Below, piece after piece: positions 5,596-13,912 of a DNA stretch of 17,704 nucleotides. Below the pieces are notes generated by a model. That model worked only from the letters and a program-made list of their open reading frames with translations. It was not told where the DNA came from and did no database searches. The stretch lies in NCBI GenBank assembly GCA_027068695.1, contig JAMOMG010000016.1, forward strand, positions 1 to 17,704, given 5' to 3'. The position numbers were made by a program, and so were the translations under genes. How positions within the stretch are numbered: position 1 is the first letter of the stretch; the number at the start of each line of letters is the position of its first letter. The DNA is from Flavobacteriaceae bacterium. Its GTDB lineage: Bacteria; Bacteroidota; Bacteroidia; Flavobacteriales; Flavobacteriaceae.

Positions 5596-8292
5596 TTAGA
5601 TTTTTAAAATTTTAAAAATCTTAGGTTTATTCAAGTTAATTTTTATAAAATATAAACCAGAAGGCATGCTCTCTAGGTTTAGTTTAATTCTGTTGTTAAC
5701 TAATGTGAGCTTTTTTGTTGAGATTAGTTCAAGATTTGACGTGTATAACTCAATAGTTACTTCTGTTTGCGTTATAGGTAAGTATATTTCAACAATATTA
5801 TTTGAAGGATTAGGATATATTATAACCTGCTTTAATAAGTTAATAGTTTTTGAGTAAACGCCTTCACAAGGGATGCTCGTTTTTACTTGAATTAAATCAC
5901 CATGTCTAATGTCAATAGAAAAAGTAGAAGAATTTGTTCTAAAGAGTTCTTTTGTATTTAACAAAATAGTATAAGGAGCAGTTCCTTTATCTATTTCAAT
6001 ATTAACTTTATTTGAAATGATATTTGATTTTCCTGAAATAGTAGTCCCTTCTTTAATTTCTACAGTGTAGCATTGTTCAAAAATATCATTGGATAGGGTA
6101 ATGCAAAATTCATAAAACGCAGGAGATAAATTATTAACCAACAAATTGTCTGTAAAATTATATTCAATACCATTAATTGAAACTAAATAGTTTTGCATTT
6201 CATTTGCCGAAATAAAAATCTCCCCATTATTTTTATTTGGACATGTTTCACTAATAACCTCAATATTAAAGTTATCAGAAGGAAATGTTGTACAACCATT
6301 TATATCAACTGTAATTCCATCAGCTGTATCAGGACATAAATCATTACTATTTATTATTCCATCATTGTCAGAATCAAGTAAAGAACCTTGAATATGAATT
6401 TTAACTGATGTTACTGAAAAAGCAGGAAGGTTAATATTGTGATTGTCAGTGGTTAATTTAATTTTTTGTATAGTACTTGAAACGATTTCATTATTCATTT
6501 CACCATATAGTTTTTTAATAAAAATACTATCAGCTTGATAAGAAGTAGGTATTTGTACATTAACAGTGTGGCTTAGCACATCATCTCTATTTATTAATAA
6601 AAGAGTTACGTAATTATTGTCAGCACTAATACCTCCCCATTTTTCTATAGCATCAACGGTAATAGTATCTTCCTTTCCAATTTCAGTAGCGATATTAATT
6701 TGAGGCATGTTCGAAATTGTTATTGGAAACATTTGTTCTCCAATAGATTCCATAACCATTGCTGTTGCTTTCCCTTGAACCGAAAATTCTAATGAAGTGT
6801 TGCTATGAAAAAGATGAATAAAATTTGTTCCCAAGGCAATAAGAGCAAAATGATTGTTCACTCGCAAATCAATAGTGTCGTCTAATGATTTTTCAAAGAG
6901 ATTAGCAAAAAAAGAAGCCACATATACACCGCTAGATATTCCCCTGTGTGGATGATTTAAAGGAGCATTATCAAATAAATTAATGTTCCATTCTGTTACT
7001 GCTACCCCAATTTTATTTGAAATTCCCCAAGAAGTTTTACGCTGATTCCATAAATTTTGATAGTCAATCAATCGGCTAATTTCATTTTCAGCTGTGTAAG
7101 CTACTTCTGAAAAATCACCATTTTCAGCAAATGGTTGTGTTATTTTCCCAGGATAAGAATGAAGCACCATAAAGTCTGGTGGACTTGTGGCAAAATCTTG
7201 CTGAAATGTAGTGTTATTATACAGTTCTGGCTGTAAAGCAACAACATATCCTATTTCAATGGTTGGATCGGCTAATTTCATTGCATTTCTATGTGCAAAA
7301 GCACCATCATGGCCAATGCTGTTATACTCAATTAGTATTACATCATTTGTTTGAATTCCACCGTTTGGAGTCAATGTAACTTTAGTTTCATCCCAAGAAT
7401 ATTCGTTTGCTGAAAGAAGATTACTTGGATTTGTTAAACTATCATAAAGTATTTGAACGTCTTCATTTGATGTTCCTAAAGAGTGAACCCAATTTTGATC
7501 AAAATTAGGAGTTCTATATACTCTTACAGCATTTTGGTTAGTAACATCTAGTTTAGGGTATTTAACTTTAATGATATCAGTAGTTATAGCAGTATCATAA
7601 TTTTTTGTATCACCCAAAATAGCGGTTTGTATATCAAGACCTCCTATTATTTCGACCCAACCTTCTCTAAAAAAACTGCCACCATAATAATATAATCTAT
7701 CTATTTCTTCATGTGTTAAATATTTTAAAGTATCTCCAGTTCTAAACCTTATAAAATCTTGATAACCTAACCATGACCATGCAAAGGCCCAACGAGTATT
7801 TGACTCATTTCCTATTTCCCAATATTTCACATTAATAGGTGAAGAATTACCAAGTAAACTTGCTCTTAAATTTGAATAATAAGAATTTGTGTTATTGCAA
7901 AAATTTACAAATTCAGCTGCTTCCTGCGCAGAACGAGTTCCAAAATTGCTAACAATTTGTAAATCTACATTAAACAGGTTTAAATATGGAATTACATTTT
8001 TAAGGTTAAATTTACCCGGGGTATTTAAATCATTCTCCCAATTGTAATTTTGACTATTATTACCTCCAGGCCAACGAATAATACCTGGATGTATTTTTGG
8101 AAATGAATCAATAAACATTTGATTATTGAATAGTGTAAGGTTTGAATTAGCACCATGGTTATAGCCCCTCCAAGAGTTTGGAACAGTTTTAACAGCAGGT
8201 AATTCAGGAAGCTGAATATTAACTTGACCAAAAGACAGGAAAGAAAATATAAAAAATAATAGCGGGAGAGTTATAACTTTTTTATTTTTCAT
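5596..8292 (-). CDS. Secreted clan GH-A glycoside hydrolase (arabinofuranosidase-like) with T9SS sorting domain
   Basis: An 898-residue exported multidomain enzyme. A signal peptide (1-22, ending SFGQ) leads into a (beta/alpha)8-type domain with RWPGG (73-77), KYWEIGNE (156-163) and VTEWN (432-436). In clan GH-A families such as GH51 and GH79 these positions hold the acid/base (here Glu163) and the nucleophile (here Glu434). About 155 residues (190-345) appear inserted between the two halves of the barrel. A beta-sandwich follows (about 540-636), then a calcium-binding thrombospondin type 3-like repeat (DSDNDGIINSNDLCPD, 640-655) and a cysteine-containing beta region (about 675-820). The C-terminal T9SS type A domain (about 822-898) starts IIYPNPSNN and ends KIFKILKI. 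An alpha-L-arabinofuranosidase-like role on polysaccharide is likely, but the substrate cannot be read from the sequence. No SusC/SusD genes are adjacent. Confidence 0.72.
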   Translation of the reverse strand: MKNKKVITLPLLFFIFSFLSFGQVNIQLPELPAVKTVPNSWRGYNHGANSNLTLFNNQMFIDSFPKIHPGIIRWPGGNNSQNYNWENDLNTPGKFNLKNVIPYLNLFNVDLQIVSNFGTRSAQEAAEFVNFCNNTNSYYSNLRASLLGNSSPINVKYWEIGNESNTRWAFAWSWLGYQDFIRFRTGDTLKYLTHEEIDRLYYYGGSFFREGWVEIIGGLDIQTAILGDTKNYDTAITTDIIKVKYPKLDVTNQNAVRVYRTPNFDQNWVHSLGTSNEDVQILYDSLTNPSNLLSANEYSWDETKVTLTPNGGIQTNDVILIEYNSIGHDGAFAHRNAMKLADPTIEIGYVVALQPELYNNTTFQQDFATSPPDFMVLHSYPGKITQPFAENGDFSEVAYTAENEISRLIDYQNLWNQRKTSWGISNKIGVAVTEWNINLFDNAPLNHPHRGISSGVYVASFFANLFEKSLDDTIDLRVNNHFALIALGTNFIHLFHSNTSLEFSVQGKATAMVMESIGEQMFPITISNMPQINIATEIGKEDTITVDAIEKWGGISADNNYVTLLLINRDDVLSHTVNVQIPTSYQADSIFIKKLYGEMNNEIVSSTIQKIKLTTDNHNINLPAFSVTSVKIHIQGSLLDSDNDGIINSNDLCPDTADGITVDINGCTTFPSDNFNIEVISETCPNKNNGEIFISANEMQNYLVSINGIEYNFTDNLLVNNLSPAFYEFCITLSNDIFEQCYTVEIKEGTTISGKSNIISNKVNIEIDKGTAPYTILLNTKELFRTNSSTFSIDIRHGDLIQVKTSIPCEGVYSKTINLLKQVIIYPNPSNNIVEIYLPITQTEVTIELYTSNLELISTKKLTLVNNRIKLNLESMPSGLYFIKINLNKPKIFKILKI
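5598..5621. repeat. 24-nt perfect palindrome at the end of the glycoside hydrolase gene
   Basis: The 24 nt centred between 5609 and 5610 are perfectly self-complementary and nearly all A/T. They encode the last residues of the glycoside hydrolase (KIFKILKI) and lie just after the stop codon of the convergent gene. They could act as a weak bidirectional terminator, or may simply result from an A/T-rich codon run. Confidence 0.4.
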
Positions 8293-8294
8293 AG

Positions 8295-8308
8295 ATTTAA
8301 ATTTAAAT
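8295..8308. repeat. 14-nt AT palindrome just upstream of the glycoside hydrolase start
   Basis: ATTTAAATTTAAAT is self-complementary and ends 2 nt before the start codon on the minus strand. It could be an AT-rich translation leader or an operator. No match to the TAnnTTTG -7 element is seen in the 152-bp gap (8293-8444); the near-miss AGTATTTTG occurs twice there on the minus strand. Confidence 0.3.
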
Positions 8309-8444
8309 AGCGACTAAAAGTAGTGACCAAAATACTTTCCCGATAAGACTAAAGTATAAAAAAAAGCTTAAATTTCACAAAATACTAATTAATATTACAA
8401 GCAGATATTTAAAAGAGGCTTGAATTTTATAGAGATAAAAGAGT

Positions 8445-9239
8445 TTAAGTTACTTTCATTTTTCGAATCATTAATGAAAGTAATGTAGGATAAAAACGTT
8501 TTATATAAACCCCTAATTTTTCTTTAAAACCTCCAATAATTACCTCTTGTTTTTCTTTTTTAACTGCTTTTAGTAATAATTTAGCAAAGTATTCACTTGT
8601 CAATCCATTTTTTGTTAAGCTATTCATTTTATTTTGTGGTGAACCGTTACCGGTTAGAGCATTCACAGAAACATTTGTTTGTATAAAACCAGGACAAACC
8701 AACATTATTTTAATATTATTTTTAAATACCTCTGCGCGTAAACTATCAAAAAAGCCATGCAATGCGTGTTTTGAGGCGGCATAAGAAGAACGCAGAGGTG
8801 TACCAATTTTACCGACAACACTTGTTATTGTTACAAAATACCCATTATTTTTTTTAATAAAATGAGGTAGTAGCGCTTTTGTTAGGGCAATGGTTCCAAA
8901 ATAATTAATATCCATAATACGTTTATCAACTTCAATTAGAGTATCTTTTACCAAAGAGCGCTGGCCAATTCCTCCATTGTTAAATAAAATATCAATATCA
9001 CCAAATAATAATAAAGCATCATTTACCTTTGATGCTAAACTTTTATAGTTTTCTAAATCGAGAGGTAAGATTTTTACGCTTAATGGATTTTTACAAGCAT
9101 TTCTCACATTGTTAAGTTCAACTTCATTTCTTGAAGATAAAATAAGTTGAACATTTTGCTTAGAGAGTTCCAGAGCTAAAGATTTCCCAATACCTGACGA
9201 AGCACCTGTAATCCAAATAATTTTATTGGTAAAATTCAT
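8445..9239 (-). CDS. Short-chain dehydrogenase/reductase (SDR family)
   Basis: A 264-residue classical SDR. It has the Rossmann cofactor motif TGASSGIG (11-18), a DLEN acidic motif (about 61-64), NNGG (87-90) in place of the usual NNAG, and catalytic Ser140, Tyr153 and Lys157 (YAASK). PGFIQT (183-188) follows the active site as usual. The C-terminus is basic and hydrophobic (KRFYPTLLSLMIRKMK), resembling DHRS7-like SDRs, and may touch the membrane. It should reduce or oxidise a carbonyl/alcohol with NAD(P)H, but the substrate cannot be predicted. There is no signal peptide, so it is cytoplasmic. It is upstream of the glycoside hydrolase on the same strand with a 152-bp gap, which argues against tight co-expression, and it is divergent from the thioredoxin gene at 9305. 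Confidence 0.9.
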   Translation of the reverse strand: MNFTNKIIWITGASSGIGKSLALELSKQNVQLILSSRNEVELNNVRNACKNPLSVKILPLDLENYKSLASKVNDALLLFGDIDILFNNGGIGQRSLVKDTLIEVDKRIMDINYFGTIALTKALLPHFIKKNNGYFVTITSVVGKIGTPLRSSYAASKHALHGFFDSLRAEVFKNNIKIMLVCPGFIQTNVSVNALTGNGSPQNKMNSLTKNGLTSEYFAKLLLKAVKKEKQEVIIGGFKEKLGVYIKRFYPTLLSLMIRKMKVT

Positions 9240-9267
9240 AAGTTGTAGTTTAAAAATTAAAAATAGT

Positions 9268-9275
9268 TACTTTTG
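9268..9275 (+). promoter_or_regulatory. -7 promoter element upstream of the TlpA-like gene
   Basis: TACTTTTG matches TAnnTTTG. A TTG at 9243-9245 lies 22 nt upstream as a possible -33 element. Transcription would begin near 9282, just after the GTG at 9278, which supports the ATG at 9305 as the true start codon. Confidence 0.5.
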
Positions 9276-9304
9276 GTGTGATTATTGAAAAAATTATAAA
9301 AAAC

Positions 9305-10651
9305 ATGATGTTAAAAAAACTATTATTTGCAGTTGTATTATTTTCTTATACTATTCAGAGTCAAACTTATGTCAAAGGAACTTTAGATCCAGCACAAAAT
9401 TATAGTTGGGTAGTATTATACCAATTAAAAGGAGCAAAACAATTATACATTAAAAATGAAACAATTTCTAATGGTAAATTTTCAATTGAATTTCCTCAAA
9501 ATGCACCTAAAGGAATGTATCGTTTATTATACAGTCAGCAAAATAATGGTTTTATTGATTTTATTTATAATAATAAAAGTGTTGAATTAAAATTCAACCC
9601 CAAAAACCCATTAAATACATTAACCTTTTTAACCTCAGAAGAAAATAAAATATATCAGAACTATCAAATAGAATCAACAAAAAATAAACATAAGTTGGAT
9701 TCAATTCAATTATCATTTTTTAATACGAAGGATGAAGTTCAAAGGGAGAATCTAAAAAACTCATATGCTAAGACGTATAAAATTTATAATGAAAAACAAA
9801 AATATTATGAAATATTAACAAAAGGAAAGCTTTCAAATCATTTTATAAAATCAAGTTTCAAATACTATGTTCCACATATAATTCAAACACCACAAGAATA
9901 TTTAAATAGTGAAAAACAGCATTACTTTGATTATGTAGATTTTAAAGATAAAGTGCTTTTAAATTCAGTTTTTTTAAGTGAAAAGGTAACAGATTATGTT
10001 TTTTATTTAAATGGCTCAGACGATATGGAAGTACAAAATAAATTATATAAGAATGCCATAAATGAGGTATTTAAAAAAGTAGGAGATAATTTATTGTTAA
10101 AAAAAGAGTTCTTAATTACGTTAATGTATAACTTCTCACAACTTGAAAATACAGTTTTAATTGACTACTTAATAAATAATTTCTACAATAAATTGCCTGT
10201 AGAACTTAAAGATGAAACTGCAATAAATCAAATTCAAGAAAAAGTAAAATTAGCTATTGGTAAAATTGCTCCAGATTTTTCTTTTGAAAAAAACGGAAAA
10301 AAAATAACGCTTTCTGAATTAAATAAAGCAGAAAAGTATATACTTGTATTTTGGAGTACGGGGTGTTCACATTGCTTAAATGAAATACCTAAGTTATATG
10401 ATTATACAAAGAATAAAACAACTGTTCATGTAGTTGCTTTTGCAATGGAAAATGATGATACAGATTTTAATAAATACAATTCTATGTTTACAGCATGGAC
10501 TAATATTTTAGGTTTAAAAAAATGGCAAAACCCAATTGCACGAGAATATCAAATTACATCAACGCCAACGTATTTTATTTTAGATAAGGATAAAAAAATT
10601 ATTGCTAAACCAGAATATTTTGAAGATGTCAAAGCTTTTTTTGAAAAATAA
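9305..10651 (+). CDS. Periplasmic TlpA-like thioredoxin-fold protein with CSHC motif
   Basis: A protein of 448 residues from ATG 9305 (or 447 from 9308). I chose this over an in-frame GTG at 9278 because a signal peptide (KKLLFAVVLFSYTIQSQ) starts here and the promoter element lies at 9268-9275. After the signal come a beta-rich domain resembling DUF4369 (about 20-110), a long helical region (about 115-320), and a C-terminal thioredoxin domain beginning GKIAPDFSF. Its active site is CSHC (Cys354, Cys357) in WSTGCSHCLNEIP, and the cis-proline loop is STPTYF (Pro421). It has no lipobox, so it is probably soluble in the periplasm. CSHC differs from the usual CPPC or CGPC and should shift the redox potential; a role in thiol exchange is inferred and the partner is unknown. 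It is monocistronic and divergent from the SDR gene. Confidence 0.85.
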   Translation: MMLKKLLFAVVLFSYTIQSQTYVKGTLDPAQNYSWVVLYQLKGAKQLYIKNETISNGKFSIEFPQNAPKGMYRLLYSQQNNGFIDFIYNNKSVELKFNPKNPLNTLTFLTSEENKIYQNYQIESTKNKHKLDSIQLSFFNTKDEVQRENLKNSYAKTYKIYNEKQKYYEILTKGKLSNHFIKSSFKYYVPHIIQTPQEYLNSEKQHYFDYVDFKDKVLLNSVFLSEKVTDYVFYLNGSDDMEVQNKLYKNAINEVFKKVGDNLLLKKEFLITLMYNFSQLENTVLIDYLINNFYNKLPVELKDETAINQIQEKVKLAIGKIAPDFSFEKNGKKITLSELNKAEKYILVFWSTGCSHCLNEIPKLYDYTKNKTTVHVVAFAMENDDTDFNKYNSMFTAWTNILGLKKWQNPIAREYQITSTPTYFILDKDKKIIAKPEYFEDVKAFFEK

Positions 10652-10679
10652 CAAATATATTTTACCATTGTAAATAATC

Positions 10680-10755
10680 GTAACTTTTTAAGTCAAATTA
10701 CTGATATTTTATTAGTGAAAAGGTGAATAACATTGTTTATTCTAAAAAAAGTTAC
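10680..10755. repeat. 10-nt inverted repeat between the thioredoxin and DUF1800 genes
   Basis: GTAACTTTTT (10680-10689) and AAAAAGTTAC (10746-10755) are perfect inverted copies separated by 56 nt, which include a weak 6-bp stem near 10700-10716. They could form part of a terminator for the upstream gene or a regulator site, but chance is plausible in DNA this A/T-rich. Confidence 0.3.
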
Positions 10756-10765
10756 TTATTTTTTA

Positions 10766-10773
10766 TATATTTG
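10766..10773 (+). promoter_or_regulatory. -7 promoter element for the DUF1800/DUF1501 pair
   Basis: TATATTTG matches TAnnTTTG, but no convincing -33 element lies at the right distance. Transcription would start near 10780 and give a leader of about 68 nt, longer than the other leaders here. The leader holds a 13-nt palindrome, CTTATTTAATAAG (10786-10798). Confidence 0.4.
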
Positions 10774-10847
10774 AGAACAAGAAATCTTATTTAATAAGGT
10801 TAAAAAAGAGATTAGTCCCCAACATACCCATAAAATAACGCATTAAT

Positions 10848-12284
10848 ATGTCTTGTAATTCAGGTAGTATAAATGAATTTGTACCAACCCCTTCAAACCT
10901 GTGGAATAAAAGAAGTGTACAGCATTTTTATAGACGTGCAGGATTTGGAGCAAGTACAAATGAAATTGAACAAGCATTGGTATTAACCCCATCAAACTTT
11001 GTTGATAGTATTATAAATGAAGCTTTAAATTTACCCATGGCAACGCCTCCTTCATGGTTTGAAATGGTTGAAAGTGATTACACAAATATTGATGAGCAAA
11101 TACCAGAACAACACAAAGAGTTGTATTTGATATGGGAAAAAGAGATGTTAGAAAACCCTATTAGAGGAAGGTTTACACTGTTTTGGAGTAATCACTTTGT
11201 TACTCGATTGGAAGACTACTGGTGCCCCTCTTGGATGTATAATTATTACAGTATCCTTCAACAATATACTTTTGGGAACTTTAAAGAATTTGTAAAAGCA
11301 ATTGGTCTATCACCAGCAATGTTAATATTTTTAAATGGCTATCAAAATTCAGCAACAGAACCAAATGAGAATTATGCACGTGAATTGTATGAGTTATTTA
11401 CTTTGGGTGTTAACAACGGGTATACTCAAAATGATATTGTAGAGACAGCTAAAGCCTTAACAGGATATACAGCTATTAATGAATATTGTGCCCCTATTGG
11501 CTTTGATATAAATGATTTTGATAATTCTTCAAAAACTATTTTTGGGAAAACAGGAGATTGGGGATATAATGATGTTATAAATATTCTTTTCGAAGAAAGA
11601 GGTAATGAAGTAGCAACATTTATTTGTGAAAAATTATATAAATATTTTGTATCTCCAGAAGTAGATTCAATAATTGTATCTAAACTAGCAGCTACCTTGG
11701 TTGCAAATGATTTTGAATTAGTACCTGTTTATAAACAATTATTTAAAAGTGAACATTTTTTTGATGATAATGCCATTGGTATTGTAATTAAAAGTCCTTT
11801 TGACGTATTTAATATTTATTTTAGAGAAACAGGTTTTGCTACCAATACAGAATTACTTTTAAATGTTATTTGGCTAACAAGTGAAATAGGGCAGACATTA
11901 TTTGAACCTATTGATGTAGCGGGTTGGCAAGGAAATCATGATTGGATAAATTCCAGTACTTTGGTTGGAAGATGGAACGCCTTTGAATATTATTTGTGGT
12001 GGATTTGGGAGAATGACAATGATAGTTTAAGAGATTTTGCGGTTAATTTGGCAGGAGAGTCCAATGATCCTTTTGTTATTACCAAAATTATTGTAGACCA
12101 CCTACTCTCAAATGGTTTACAAACACCAACAGATTATGGTATTGCAACTGCTGTTTTTAAAGATCAAGTTCCTCAAAATTATTTTGATAATGGCACTTGG
12201 AACTTACAATGGGATACAGTGCCTTATCAGGTAATTGTATTACTACTTTATATTGTTAGATTGCCTGAATTTCAACTAAAATAG
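10848..12284 (+). CDS. DUF1800 family protein
   Basis: This 478-residue protein belongs to the DUF1800 family, shown by the N-terminal HFYRRAGFGAS (26-36), LFWSNHFVTR, the signature NENYARELYELFTLGV (about 173-188) and DVAGWQGNHDW (356-366). The family is usually 450-600 residues and mostly alpha-helical, with no known activity; it is almost always encoded beside a DUF1501 gene, as here. The start is firm because a stop (10836-10838) lies four codons upstream. The N-terminus, MSCNSGSINEF, contains no hydrophobic signal peptide, which is odd because the partner is exported. The DUF1501 gene begins 5 nt after the stop, so the two are co-transcribed. A joint envelope function is inferred from the pairing only. 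Confidence 0.88.
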   Translation: MSCNSGSINEFVPTPSNLWNKRSVQHFYRRAGFGASTNEIEQALVLTPSNFVDSIINEALNLPMATPPSWFEMVESDYTNIDEQIPEQHKELYLIWEKEMLENPIRGRFTLFWSNHFVTRLEDYWCPSWMYNYYSILQQYTFGNFKEFVKAIGLSPAMLIFLNGYQNSATEPNENYARELYELFTLGVNNGYTQNDIVETAKALTGYTAINEYCAPIGFDINDFDNSSKTIFGKTGDWGYNDVINILFEERGNEVATFICEKLYKYFVSPEVDSIIVSKLAATLVANDFELVPVYKQLFKSEHFFDDNAIGIVIKSPFDVFNIYFRETGFATNTELLLNVIWLTSEIGQTLFEPIDVAGWQGNHDWINSSTLVGRWNAFEYYLWWIWENDNDSLRDFAVNLAGESNDPFVITKIIVDHLLSNGLQTPTDYGIATAVFKDQVPQNYFDNGTWNLQWDTVPYQVIVLLLYIVRLPEFQLK

Positions 12285-12289
12285 AAGCT

Positions 12290-13894
12290 ATGAGAAGTAA
12301 TAATTCACATACTAAATTTGATAAGAATCACGATAAAGAACATGCAATTTGGAATCGTCGTTCATTTTTACAAGCTCTTGGTTTAGTTGGTACAGGGTCT
12401 ATAATGTTAGGAAAAATACCCGTATCAGCATCAACAATTACACCTTTAAGTAAAGCATTATCTACTTCTGAAAATGACAAAATTTTAATTATAGCAAGAT
12501 TAAAAGGCGGGAATGATGGCTTAAATACAGTAATACCATATTATGATTATGACACTTATGCAAATTTACGGCCAACTTTAAGAATTAAACAAAACGATTC
12601 TTTTGCTCTTTCCAACGATTTTAAAATGCCTAATTATATGGATTCGTTACAAAATTTCTGGGAAGATGGGAAAATGAAAGTTGTACATGGTGTTGGGTAT
12701 TCTAATCAAAGTTTATCTCATTTTAGTTCTGCTGACATTTGGTCTTCAGCAGGGAATAAAGGAGACAATTTACAAACTGGAGTTTTTGGACGTTATCACG
12801 AAGACATGTATCCAGATTATTTATTAAATCCACCGGCAAGCCCTCCCGCTATACAAATAGGAAGTTTAAGTAATTTAATGTTTGTTGGAGAAGAGGCGGG
12901 TTATGCTTTCTCAGTTGCAAATATAGACCAGTTAGCTCAAATTGCCGAAAAAGGAACAGCATTTGATATGCAAAACCTACCTTCTTGTGATTATGGAAGC
13001 CAGTTAGGTTTTATGAGAAGTGTTAATAATTCAACGTTTAATTATGCTAGCGTAATTAACGAAGCGTATGTAGTTGCAACGAATGATGTTTCCTATGAAA
13101 AAAATAATATAGCGAAACAATTTGCTTTAATAGCACGATTGATAAAAGGTAATTTGGGGACCAAAATATTTATGGTTACGCTAGATGGTTTTGATACACA
13201 TGCTGATCAACCTAATAGACATAAAAAATTGATGGGAAATTTTACGAGAGCAATTTCTAATTTTTATGCAGATTTAGCAGCTCAAAGTAGAGATAGTGAT
13301 GTTTTAACAATGACTATTTCTGAATTTGGGCGTAGATCAAAAGAAAATGCTTCAAATGGTACAGACCACGGTGCAGCATCTACAATGTTATTGTTTGGAG
13401 AAGGACTTAATGGTAATGGTTTTGTAGGAAACCACCCAGATTTAAGTAATTTAAATAGCAATGGGAATATGGATTTCACTACAGATTTTAGAGATGTTTA
13501 TGCAACTATTTTAGAAAAGTGGTTATGTATAGATAGTTCAATTGTAGATAATGTTTTATTGAATAATTTTAATAGAGCTGATTTAGGATTGAGATGTTCT
13601 TCTGTAGTAGATGATGATATTGATATTTCTGATGGAAGCTTTAAACATTACCCTGTTTATGGTAATGAAACTGTTTATGTAGAGTTTGTTTTATCGAGAG
13701 CTATGGAGGTAGAAGTTCAGCTTGTGAATATTTTAGGCCAAAACATTGGGGTAATTCACAAAGAGAGATACCTGCAGGGTACGCATCGTGTTAATTTAAA
13801 TCCACAAGCTAGAAGATACACTCCAGGACATTATATTTATAGGATATTTGCAGAAGGGAAATCGTATAGTAAGTCAATTATTTTAGCCAAATAA
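12290..13894 (+). CDS. DUF1501 family protein with Tat signal and T9SS-type tail
   Basis: A 534-residue protein of the DUF1501 family, distantly related to the alkaline phosphatase/sulfatase fold. The N-terminus has a 22-residue polar extension, then a twin-arginine motif NRRSFLQ (22-28) and a hydrophobic stretch to about residue 48 (VSAS). Family landmarks are ARLKGGNDGLNT (69-80), LDGFDTHADQ (298-307), EFGRRSKEN (345-353) and GTDHGAAS (357-364). The DGFDTH and TDHG acidic and histidine residues are candidate metal ligands. Residues about 451-534 form a beta-rich C-terminal domain (VEVQLVNILGQNIG ... YIYRIFAEGKSYSKSIILAK) typical of T9SS type A sorting domains, although the opening YPNP motif is degenerate (HYPVYGNE). 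It is therefore probably exported folded by Tat and then taken to the cell surface. No enzymatic activity is established for the family. It is the second gene of a pair with DUF1800. Confidence 0.87.
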   Translation: MRSNNSHTKFDKNHDKEHAIWNRRSFLQALGLVGTGSIMLGKIPVSASTITPLSKALSTSENDKILIIARLKGGNDGLNTVIPYYDYDTYANLRPTLRIKQNDSFALSNDFKMPNYMDSLQNFWEDGKMKVVHGVGYSNQSLSHFSSADIWSSAGNKGDNLQTGVFGRYHEDMYPDYLLNPPASPPAIQIGSLSNLMFVGEEAGYAFSVANIDQLAQIAEKGTAFDMQNLPSCDYGSQLGFMRSVNNSTFNYASVINEAYVVATNDVSYEKNNIAKQFALIARLIKGNLGTKIFMVTLDGFDTHADQPNRHKKLMGNFTRAISNFYADLAAQSRDSDVLTMTISEFGRRSKENASNGTDHGAASTMLLFGEGLNGNGFVGNHPDLSNLNSNGNMDFTTDFRDVYATILEKWLCIDSSIVDNVLLNNFNRADLGLRCSSVVDDDIDISDGSFKHYPVYGNETVYVEFVLSRAMEVEVQLVNILGQNIGVIHKERYLQGTHRVNLNPQARRYTPGHYIYRIFAEGKSYSKSIILAK

Positions 13895-13912
13895 GATAGT
13901 GAGTTCAATGTG

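Noticed and set aside
5598..5621. 24-nt palindrome as a firm rho-independent terminator
   Set aside because: It has only two G-C pairs' worth of stability at its ends and lies inside codons for a typical lysine/isoleucine-rich sorting-domain end, so it is listed only as a repeat.
8293..8444. A TAnnTTTG promoter for the glycoside hydrolase gene
   Set aside because: The two AGTATTTTG near-matches on the minus strand lack the correct spacing within the element, so they are not called as promoters.
9278..9304. GTG start for the TlpA-like gene
   Set aside because: It lies at or before the predicted transcription start, adds non-signal residues, and the ATG at 9305 begins a normal signal peptide.
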